From NCBI GenBank assembly GCA_015179045.1, contig WHUZ01000018.1:744001-808000 (forward strand): a stretch of 64,000 nucleotides of DNA. The letters run 5' to 3'. Made by a program: the position numbers and the translations under genes. The notes below the pieces were generated by a model. That model was given only the letters and a program-made list of their open reading frames with translations. It was not told where the DNA came from and did not search any database. Of the stretch, positions 23,563 through 33,453 are shown one piece after another; the first letter of the stretch is position 1, and each line of letters starts with the position of its first letter. Source of the DNA: Kalaharituber pfeilii (taxonomy: Eukaryota > Ascomycota > Pezizomycetes > Pezizales > Pezizaceae).

Positions 23563-26552
23563 AAGCAATTGACGATTTGGAACAGAAAGGAGTAGAAGAA
23601 ACGGGATCTTTGTAGATTATTTTTCATTTCTTTCCCATGTTTTGCCTTGTTACTTTGGCTTTCAAAAAACTCGCATCAATAGGTCGAGGATGGCAAATAT
23701 GCGAATCCGAATACCACTATAGAAAGGAGTGGATGGAGAGATATGAATGGATGGAATATCAATAGAAGGGCAGGCATTTTTCTCAGAATTGTTTTTGAAA
23801 AGCATCATGCATCTGACCAGGAACGAGGATGAGGATTGGGACAGCAGGGGTCCTTCAGCGGAGCAACATATGATAACAACTGCAGCACAGACGGAACGGC
23901 TTTCCCTCTCTCCCTCCTCAAAACATCATTATTCAACCTTCTATCTTCTATTCCTCATTCCATCTCATTGTTTGCATCTCTGTTTGCTCTTCGCTTTCCT
24001 CGGTCTTATCTATTAAGGGTTCTTCTAAATATCTTTTTTCTTTTACTTTCGATAAAAGGTCTACAGGTCCCGGCGTTTCTTTCTACAGAGATGTGGGTTA
24101 GCTCTGATTTCTGCTTTCTTTCTGTTTCACATTTGAGAATTTTGCTGTTGAGGTGCCACCAAAAAAAAGGAAAACGAGAAATAGTTGCAGGGACCAAAAC
24201 GAGAAAATAGTTGCAGGAGCGGCGTGTATCAACCATCAGTTATAGAGGGCAATAAGTCATTTAAAAAGGTGAAAAACTGGGTGGAATTTGTTTGCTTGTC
24301 TTTTCCTTTTCTTGTGTTTCAATTTTTCTTACCCCATTTTTATTTTTTGTGAGGCTGCAATGCAGGGCCGGGGACGTGTGACATGATTCGTAGCTATAGG
24401 CGATGTGTGTACATTTATTCGTCCACCCTTTTTTTCCTTCCCTCCTACACTGACTCCATTAAATGGCCTATATTTTCCATTTGCGTGTTTTGACTCTGCG
24501 TATTGTTACTGCGTTTTGATCTTCCTCCCCTTGAATTGTGAAACCTGTACTTTTCTTGTGCATGTGGTTTAAATTGAAATGACAACACTACTCCGTTTTA
24601 CTCGACATTTGGTTCCTATGGTCATTGTATAAAAATATGAAATAAAGAGCACGTCACTAGTAAACTTCTTCAATGGTGCTTAATCGAACACTTGCAAGTA
24701 CCAAGAATGCATGTATTTAACTGCTTTTCGTATTCTCTCTCTACTTTGGACAGCATTATCTTCTTCCCGTAGGTGCCTTCTTAGCCCCAAATAGTAGCAA
24801 TTGACTTTGGCGAACATTCCAATCTTTAGATTGGTAAAGATGTGTACTTCAATTCCATAGGTGATAAGTAGTCTGGTTGACCAAAAGGTCATATCTATAA
24901 ACCTCATATAATCATGTGGCCATATTGCCGAGTTCAACTCATTTCATTTTTCAACTTACTGGCAATGTGGAGGGGAGGTGGGGCAGAGAGATGGGACGGA
25001 GTGGGGTGAGGATATGGGAATCGGGGAAACTTGTTTTGATTATTCACATATATTTTATTCTAAGAAGTCTGGCAACAGGCAGTAAGTGGCACGGTGGAAA
25101 CTGGGTTTATGACCAAACAGCAATTACCCTCAACAGAAGCCTGTACAGCTACAATTCTGCAATACCAATACCTATCGAATAGTCCTCATTGCCAAATTAT
25201 TAAAGGTCCTGGATGGGGGCTGCAGCACAGCCCTTCCAGATAAAAATCGTCGGTTTTCTTTGCGCTTGTGGAAACCCCCCCTTGTATAAAAGTGGGGCAT
25301 TCAACATACACAGGCAAAGACAAATCAAACTTGTGAGGGGAATATGCTTTTCACGGGGACCGAAAAGTGTATGCGAAAATTTCAATTCAAGTAACTTCTA
25401 GAAGCAGCGTGCCCTGATGAATAAGGGAATTCTGTGGGTGTTGGAACATATGGGAGACAAGATGCATTTGAATATATAAGATTGAAGAGCTATAAAGCTC
25501 ACCTATGCCACTTTACTGCCTGCCGAGGTCAAGATTGGAGATTCCAATTCCCTCTGCCCCCTTCTGCAAAAGATTATTGGCTGCCTTGGTTGCAAGGGGA
25601 GGGGTTGACATTTGTGGCATGTATGTCTATGTCGAAACGGTCTGTGGGAGGGTTATCACACTGTTCTTTGTCCGCAAGCAGTAATCGCCTGAGGGGTCGA
25701 GGAGACTATAATCTCGCGAACCCCAGAGAACTTACGACTTGTGATTGTTTGTTGAGAGAGAGAGAGAGGAAAAGGACCTGTGGCAGATTGTGAAGAAGAA
25801 ACTTAAGGACCCGAGGTGGGCGGAGTGTTCCGTTTGTATGAGAGGGGGATATAGAGAAAAGGTTTCTATGAGGGGGGATTTGCGAAGTGGAATAAGAGAG
25901 AGGGGATTAGGTTGGTGGATATGGAGAATGCTGAGAATTTTTTTTATTTTTGTGAGGGCAATGAATTCGGGATAAGAGAATTCGTGGAGGAAATGTTGTG
26001 TTTTGTGTTTGTGGTTTCTTGTTTGAAAGCATTATCTAGAAGGGCAGAAAGTAGTTTGAAAAGAACGAAATGGTTTTGTGAGATGATGATGTTGGTGGAG
26101 TGGGTAAATATAATCCGGGGTCGTGTACAGACAAAAAAGTTATTTGGTCTTTTTTTTTTTTTTTTTTTTTTTAAAAAAAAAGGGCAATTAGACTTGATAC
26201 TTGAAAACTCGCATGCGTACTTGTACCTACCTTTTCTATGGCTACAAGGCCAGATGGAGCTCGAGGGAAAAATAACGTAAGGGGAACTAGCATTTCTCAT
26301 AAACGGTGTCTTTGTAAAAAAAAGTGACTTGTATATATAACAGACCACAGGAGCTCGGGGAGTTTGTTGATGCTAGGGCGATGAGGATGAGAGAAAAACA
26401 GAAAAAAAGAAAGATATGGGTATGGAAAGTGGGGGGGGGAAAAAAAAGGAAAGTATGGTACGGTTCTGGGATTGAGAAACGATATGGATTGTGAGTAATA
26501 AGAGCATGTATGCGACTGTTTGTAACGTTTTCAATCAGGAGGTCTTGGTATA
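23563..26552. other. Gene-poor region downstream of the helicase
   Basis: The first part is the 3' UTR of the helicase. The remainder is AT-rich with poly-T/poly-A stretches (about 26150-26180) and purine tracts. No coding feature is supported over these 3 kb. Confidence 0.5.
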
Positions 26553-26640
26553 CAGTACACTCTCGATATAAGAATACCGTTGGGTATGATAGCAGGCAAA
26601 TATTTTTATATCGAATATATTCTTATATCAAGTAGAGTAG
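26553..26640. mobile_element. Short pogo-like palindromic remnant
   Basis: CAGTACACTCTCGATATAAG at 26553-26572 (continuing AATACC) looks like the end of a Tc1/mariner-pogo element, which typically starts CAGT after a TA. Its inner part GATATAAGAATA (26565-26576) has an exact inverted copy, TATTCTTATATC, at 26618-26629. A related copy lies at 27113-27210. No transposase of that family is present. The class is inferred from the ends only. Confidence 0.45.
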
Positions 26641-27112
26641 AGATTCAGCCATATAAATTCTACTCAATCGCTAGTACTCTTTTGCTGTTGTTATACAGGC
26701 AATCAGTATCTGTTCTTTGGCTAGAAGTGTAGGCATACGTACAAGAAAGAAAGTCTTTGATTCTTGTCTGCTTGGTACATTGTAGCACTGGTTTGAAGGC
26801 TTCATGTCTTATCTGGATACTTTTGCTTGTGCCATTGTTTGATTGCCCACCAGCCACAGTTTGGATTTTGTGCTACATATTTTTGTATCTTGACACTTGG
26901 CTTGGTTCCAATTTTGACCTTTAGGAGCTCCAGCAGGAGACAAGATGAGTATATGAATCAAATTAGGAGGTTTTATCGAAGTAAATTCCATACACAAAGA
27001 ATTCTGCAGCTGATTGTAATGATGAATTACATTTAGATCAAGTGTGTATACGGTACATGGAAATGATGCCGAGAAGTGGGGTATCTCTTATCGATAAGCT
27101 CCCCAATTAATA

Positions 27113-27210
27113 TTAGTGCACCTTCGATATAAGAATATGTACATGACTAAGCAAGAAAAATTCAGAATATTCTTGCAACGAAAATATTCCCGGTCATATT
27201 CCTATATCGA
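27113..27210. mobile_element. Second pogo-like palindromic remnant
   Basis: AGTGCACCTTCGATATAAG starts near 27115 and closely matches the element at 26553. TCGATATAAGAATATG (27124-27139) pairs with CATATTCCTATATCGA (27195-27210), a 16-bp inverted repeat with one mismatch. It stops just before the left inverted repeat of the piggyBac-like element. Confidence 0.45.
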
Positions 27211-27216
27211 GTATTC

Positions 27217-29213
27217 TATAGTATCCCCTTATGGTGGTGTTCAAGTCCTTTTGCATATTTTTCTCTCTTTTTTACCTCGGACATTATTGATCAATTGATC
27301 ATTAATACCAATAACTATGCAACTAGCAAGCGTATTGGACCGCATAAGGCAGCTGCTCTTAGGTGGAAACCTATGGCATCTACTGAGCTGCATATCTAGA
27401 TTGCTATTCTCATTTATAGTGGACTTCATAAAGAGCCTGCAATGAAAGACTATTGGCGGACTGCTCATGGTCAAGGTGCAGACCATTCATTCATTGCGTC
27501 TCATATGAGTCTTCGTCGATATGAGCAAATACAACGCTATTTTCATATCTCGGATATAAATGCTAATACATCAGAATGGTATAGCAAACTGGAGCCATTA
27601 GCCTCGCACTTCCGAAATCAAGCTCAAAAATACTTTCGTCCTCCGACGCAAGTCTCAATTGACGAAATAATTGTGAGGTATGGAGGCAAAAGTGCGCATG
27701 GTCTGAAGTTCCCTCATAAGCCTATTTCTGAAGGCTATAAGGTGTATGCACTCTACTCTAGAGGATATAACTACAATATTCTTTTTTATTCACGGACTAA
27801 GAGCTATGGTACACAATTTCAGAGCCTGCCAAAATCAGTCCTACAAAATCCAGCCTTCACACCTATAGCACGCGCGGTAATCTTCCTTGCATGTTCGCTT
27901 CCTTATCAGACCTACCAATTCCATATATACCTGGATAACTACTTTACCAGTGTCCCATTGTTTCAGTATTTACGGTATCTTGGGATTGGTATGGCTGGTA
28001 CTACACGAGCAACAGCTCGAGGATTTCCCTCAAGTCTTAGTGGATTCAAAAAAGGACGAAGTGGCAACTCAGAGCTTGAGTGGAATAGTGTACATGCTGT
28101 GGTATGTCCAGTAGCAGCTTCGGAGGTAGTACAAGAGGAGGAATTAGAAGAGATAGAACCGGTACCAATGGAGGAGGGATTGCCAGTAGGGGGAGGATTG
28201 CCGGTGGGGGGGGGGGGGGGTTGCCAGTATCAGCAGACGAGAAGCATGAGTGGAAGAAGCAACAAGTACTTGCTCTGGCATGGCAGGACAATAACGTTGT
28301 ACTCATGTTATCTACAATTCATCAAGTACGCGGTCTTGATAACTATGTCTCTTGCATGCGAAAACGCCCTTCTATTACTAGCACCAATGCTCGTGTAGTA
28401 CGCCCAATCTTTGGTGACTTATTTCAGCGTCAATTACGTATCCCTAAGGTTGTTTATGACTATAATCAATTTATGGGTGGTGTTGATATAGCTGATCAGC
28501 TACGGAGCAGTTATAAGATCCACCTCCGTACCAGACGTGCATGGATGCCTTTATTCTTTTGGCTACTAGACCATATGATAATAAATGCATACCACCTTTT
28601 CTGTCATCACCACAGTGCCAAAAAACAATGGAAGTGTTTATCACATGCACAATTTCGCAAGCAACTCATAACTCAACTCTTGGAAATTGGGCAACAACTA
28701 CAGCAAAAACCTCAGAGAGCGCGACGGTTGATACTACTACATCAACTTCCAGAACGCCGAAAGGCTCCTGTTCCTCATTCTGCAGTTTGGACTGATAAGC
28801 GCGGATACTGTATTCAGTGTCGCTGGGACGCACAAGAGGCTGGGTCAGGGCAAGGTGCACAGATTAAGCATGTTAGACAGTCAAGGTTATGGTGTGATTT
28901 TTGCAATGTTCCGTTATGTCAAGGTCACTTCAGTGGTTATCATGTACAATAAATATTTATTTCCTAGATCTGTATCACTTAGCGCAATGTTGCGCAGTGT
29001 TGCTCAGCGTCGCTGAGCTCGCAGTCGCTCGCAGTAAAATTGGCCGGTTTTATCTCTATAGTAGAGAATTCAGATCAATCAAAAAATCAAAACAAACAGT
29101 GCCCTAACCTGTGGATGAGGCGACCCTAACCCTGCCATTGTCATCGGCATTAAAGCAAGTCATGGCGATCCCTTTTTAGTGCCCGGCAGAATGCCGCTTA
29201 AGGGGATACTATA
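27217..29213 (+). mobile_element. piggyBac-type DNA transposon, about 2.0 kb, damaged
   Basis: A perfect 15-bp inverted pair brackets the transposase gene: TATAGTATCCCCTTA at 27217-27231 and TAAGGGGATACTATA at 29199-29213. Classical piggyBac ends begin with CCC and are flanked by TTAA. Here the C-run sits inside the repeat and no TTAA duplication is visible outside, so the exact ends are uncertain. The enclosed gene carries one in-frame stop and one frameshift, so the copy appears inactive as given. Confidence 0.65.
27244..28952 (+). pseudogene. piggyBac-type transposase (DDE_Tnp_1_7), interrupted
   Basis: The recognisable frame starts around 27244 (SPFAYFSLFFTSDIIDQLI) and runs through ALRWKPMASTELHI to an in-frame TAG at 27397-27399, where the family would have Trp. 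It then continues (IAILIYSGLHKEPAMKDYWR) to a run of 15 G at 28206-28220, where the frame shifts. The shifted frame gives the rest, from KHEWKKQQVLALAWQDN to the stop at 28952. The three catalytic aspartates are in place: VSIDEIIVRYGG, HIYLDNYFTS and YNQFMGGVDIADQ. The C-terminus has the cysteine-rich domain (CIQC, CDFC, then CQGHFSGYH). A complete N-terminal region is not visible. So the catalytic residues survive but the gene does not read through. The region between the second and third Asp is enlarged by a Gly/Glu-rich insert coded by G-rich repeats. Confidence 0.85.
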
Positions 29214-29369
29214 TGAGATTAGGTTTCTACATAAAGGGAGCGGATGAAAAGTTTAGAAGAATCAAAAAAAGAAATAAAAAAAAAAGGTCACACCAAAGGA
29301 ATGAAAAATAATGAAAAAAAAAAAAAGGATACAGGTCATATATATATACATCCCCACAACCACATCCAA

Positions 29370-31823
29370 TTATACATCCCACTTCTCTCTCCACTGCTTC
29401 ACCTGCCTCGTCACTTTCTCATCCGCATCCGCAAGCACACCTTTCAATCTTTTCACTAGTGGTGCAATATCTTCTCTTATGTCACGGACACCCGTGGAGG
29501 CGGCGAGGAGATGCGGCTGCTGCGCGTAGGGAAGCGGGCTTGCGCTAGCATTGTTGATGTTTGTGTTGTTTTTACTTTTGTTCAGTGCGGCATTCAGAGT
29601 CCGTTCCTCGATCTTGAGTTGTTCTGCGAGTGGGAGTGAGTCGACGTATCTTTTACACCATCGCCAGGGCTATTAGTCTATTTCGTAGCAAAAAAAAAAA
29701 AGACTCCAGAAAATCTTCAATTTACCTAATCCAGGTATTCGTCAACACAATCTGCTTCACTGCCGCCTCCGCCTGGTCAAACACATCGACTGTGAACATC
29801 GGCGGGATAATTGGAATTGCCTCCCCAGAGAACATCGTGCTCTCGGAGCCCCTTCTGATCGGAAACTGCTGCGGTATCACGGGCGGCAACAGTCCTTCGT
29901 CTCCTCCGTCGACACTGGAAATCGAGTTCTTGCGTGGCGGCGTTGGGGGGTGGTTGTCAGAGTACTTTTGGTGGTATTGCTGGAGGAGCGGAGGGAGGGC
30001 AGGGAGTGGTGGTGGTGGCGGGGGAGGGAACTCCCATTTCAGTCGGACAGTTATCGACGGATTGCCCCCACCGGCGGTTTGGGGAGAGAGAAGCGTGACA
30101 TCATCGGCAAAAGGAGCAATCATGGCTTTGTTATTTGGGGCCTGGAGGGAGTACTCCCCTGCGCAGCCTATCGGATAGATGTAATTCGAAGACGCACTCG
30201 TCTCGCCGCAAAACATCTTCGCCAGAGGCAAGTATACGCTATCGTTCAGATTCAGTGGAAACGTTGAATGCACTCTCGATATCGAGTGGAAGTAGATCTG
30301 CTCCGCCGTATCGTACAGCGCACGGATTACCGGTGCTCGAATCTGCCCGTTCGCCGAGTTTTTCTCGGCCAAAAGCCATTTCTTCTTCCACGCCGCAACC
30401 TTTCGGAGGAAAATAATGTTCTCTCCCGTGAAATCCTTTGTCGCCGCAAACTCCTCCAACCCATCTACATAATCCTCTAAAGCAAGTTCCAGCGCCGTAA
30501 GGGTGTATTTCGAAGAAAAAGTGATTTTGAGTTCGTGCTCTGAGATGGCCGAAAGCCGTTTATGGCGACGGTTGTGCTCGTAGATTTCAAAGATAGGGAA
30601 GAACAGGATGACGAATTCCATCATGCCGATGCCAGGGACGAACCACATCCCTGGGGGCCAGTGCTCGTTGACGATGTAGAAGTCCTCCATGAACCAGGTG
30701 GAAAGCCAGAGGGGGAGAGCTGGTAAGCTAGGGGTAGGAAAGATTACATGTCAGTTCAGGGTAATTCAACAACTCGGGGAATATACTTGGAATACCTGAA
30801 AAGAATGGCAAGCATGGTTTGAATCTTCCACCGATGTGTATCTTGGATTTTCCGAATACGAAAGAGAATGAAAGGACCGAATCCATATGTCCAGACGGCC
30901 TGCATTATTGAAGATGGGAACCTGTTCAAGAGTTACAATGTGTGTTTAGTAATCGATTGAAAACAATACATACCATTCCCAACCTGCTCGACACTGGAAC
31001 CTTGAACTGGGAGTCTCTGATACGAGCCCAAAATTGTGAAATCTCTTCGAAATGAAGAATACGATTATCGCACACAGGAGCTATTCGAAATTAGCCACAA
31101 GTAAGACGCTTGAAGAAGCTCCGTCTCAACCTACCTGCATCCCGGTACCTATACGGATGATTAAGTACGTCCTCTTCAAGTAGCAGAGGCCTCTCCACCA
31201 GTGCCAACACCGCGCCACATAGTTCATGTTCTTTTGTGCCATATGAAGGCGACCTTTTCCTTCTGTACAATGCAGCCTGAACTGCTTCTGTCCCCAAAAC
31301 GTGTTCAAAAGCTGCATATTTTGTGCTTGGAAAAGCGCAATCCCCAGTCTATGCTCCCCATATACATCAGAAATCTTCTAATTTTTCTGTTTTCGACTTT
31401 ATTGATTACTCACGGTAAACAAATACTCGTAAGCCAATATTCCAACACACACGGCAACGTCCCATTCAGCGGATACGCCAGTATATCAAAACTCAATTGC
31501 AAATGCAAAAACACTAGCGCCCATGATACCAACGGAATATTCTTCAACCTAATAAACGGCAATTTCCTATGCCTCCATAATATCACGAACCCAATTGTAA
31601 AGATCGTCGTCCAGATGCAGAAGACCACGAGGTATATTGTGCCCACGCGGTTCAGCCGGATGGAGCCCCAGTTGGGCGGCTCTTTGAACATCATCATGTC
31701 GATGCCCATATGCTCCATGTCCATAGACATATCCATCATATCCATGTTCATACCCGTTTCCATCTCCGGGCCCATGGGCATACCGGGCGGCGGTGGTGGT
31801 GTTCCCTCCACGTCCATATCCAT
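29370..31823 (-). CDS. Seven-transmembrane RGS-domain protein, Met-rich N-terminus
   Basis: Fungal 7TM-RGS proteins join a receptor-like membrane part to an RGS domain that speeds GTP hydrolysis by G-alpha. Exons: 31823-31414, 31348-31135, 31080-30974, 30921-30796 and 30727-29726, phase-consistent, then a last exon ending at a TAA at 29370. Sixteen of the first 47 residues are methionine. Membrane segments follow: IYLVVFCIWTTIFTIGFVIL, PLVSWALVFLHLQL, CAIIVFFIS, MQAVWTYGFGPFILF and MEFVILFFPIFEIYEH among them. The RGS domain (about residues 365-500) shows DYVDGLEEFAATKDFTGENI, KKKWLLAEK and FHSISRVHSTFPL. A Pro-rich linker comes next. The last junction is not clean: exon 5 ends in VLTNTWI with donor GTAAAT, but the strongly gene-like WCKRYVDSLPLAEQLKIEER region is one base out of phase with the best acceptor. 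The C-terminus is therefore uncertain. Confidence 0.75.
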
Positions 31824-33453
31824 TGTGCAATATCGTGAGAAAAAAATGGCGTGAGAATAAATAAATATTGAACCTGCAGTGATGCTAGAAGGATGGTAAC
31901 AGCCTATGAACCCGAAATATCATGAAGAAAGGAATAAAGACGCAAATCTCCGACTCGCGGGAATGGAACAAGAGAATGTAGGTGATAATAATGAGTGGCG
32001 ATAGAAAGAAATAAAAATGTAAATGAAAGATGGCAACACTGTTGGCCGTTTGAAGGGAATGTGAGAGGAGTATTGCACTTGATGCAAGAAAGGGTGGATG
32101 GATTGATGCTTCAGCAGTTCACATTACTGAACCCTATCATACTCATCGCACTGGAATTCCAAACAAATAAAATGAAAGAAGGGAGGGAGGGAGGAGTATG
32201 CTCTCCAACGCTGGACTCTGGACTGCGCACTGACTGGAGAAGACACCCGGGAATGAAGCAGACATACTGATCGATACATTGAGTATCTATTGGGTGCGCT
32301 GATTGTATATCTGGGACTTGCTTTCAACCACGGCCCTCTCAGGCACACACGAGCTTGTGACACCGCTATGATTACCTAATTAGAGTATCAGCGTGAAGGC
32401 ACGAAGTGTCGAATCTTGGAACAAAGACATCTGAATAAATATCTAGGGGAAATTGCAACAGGTATATGCAAGGCCCATGACTGCACAAGTAAGAACCTTG
32501 GGCATGAGTAGCAAGTATATGAAAATGCATCCTGTCACCTGGTGGCTGATTTTCTGCAACATGGGATATTGGGGTATCGATGGGGGATTGGGATGTCCGC
32601 TATCACTCTCGAAACAGCTTTTTGCTTCCATACCTGCGGGCTCGTTGAAACCAGCAACGGCCCCTGCACAGAGTGCAATGGTGGGCACCAGAGCAAGAGA
32701 TGTCGCTTGCTTTCTAGAAGGCCGTTGGACAAGGCAAGTCTCGCCCGGGTTTCGAGCGGGGTCCCAGGGCCCCTGGCTGTCGCATAGTAGGGGTGACAGG
32801 TGCGGCAGGGGCAGGTTGGCTTCCTTGCGCACTGGAATAAACGATCTGGTGAGGGAGTTCGTCCAGAGCATTGCCTCCGTGTTGGGCGGGTTGGGGGGAA
32901 GGGGGGGGGATGACGCAGAGCACTGGGGGTAAGCTGGCCTGCAGTCGTGAGGATGGGGGGGGGGGGGGGTGAGCAGGCCTCGTTTCACCCAAGCGCTTCT
33001 GAGCGCATGCCATGCCACTGTAAAGAGCATCCCGATCAGCGCCGAAAACATGTTTTCCAAAGACCAAATCAGCAGAGGGCATGATGTCGGTCGGGGCTTG
33101 CATTTCGGCCGCTCCGCGCTGCTCCGGCGCGCTGTGGCCACACACTCGGCCCGGCAGCGCTGCGGCGAGGACAAGCAGAAAGCAGGCGCCGCCCCTCCCC
33201 GCCTAGGAGCCAGGAGCCAGGAGCCACAAAACCCGCGATACTGACACTGACAGCCCCTCTTCTTATACAGCGGCTGCGTAGCAGCAACACGGCGATACAT
33301 CCGACGGCGGCCGCAGAGCTACTTTGCGAGCTGAAGCACAGCGCTGCATACATCGGGCGCAGTCGTGCGGTCCATGGCAATTGAGGGCCCCGCAGTCCCG
33401 CCCCGCACCGCATAGACACGCCGTCCGCCGCAGGGCAGGAGAGGAGGGCGGCC
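31824..33453. other. Intergenic region between divergent genes
   Basis: This holds the promoters of the 7TM-RGS gene and the UbiB-like gene. GC rises sharply towards 33300-33500. Long open frames on the minus strand here are compositional and show no family motif. Confidence 0.5.
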
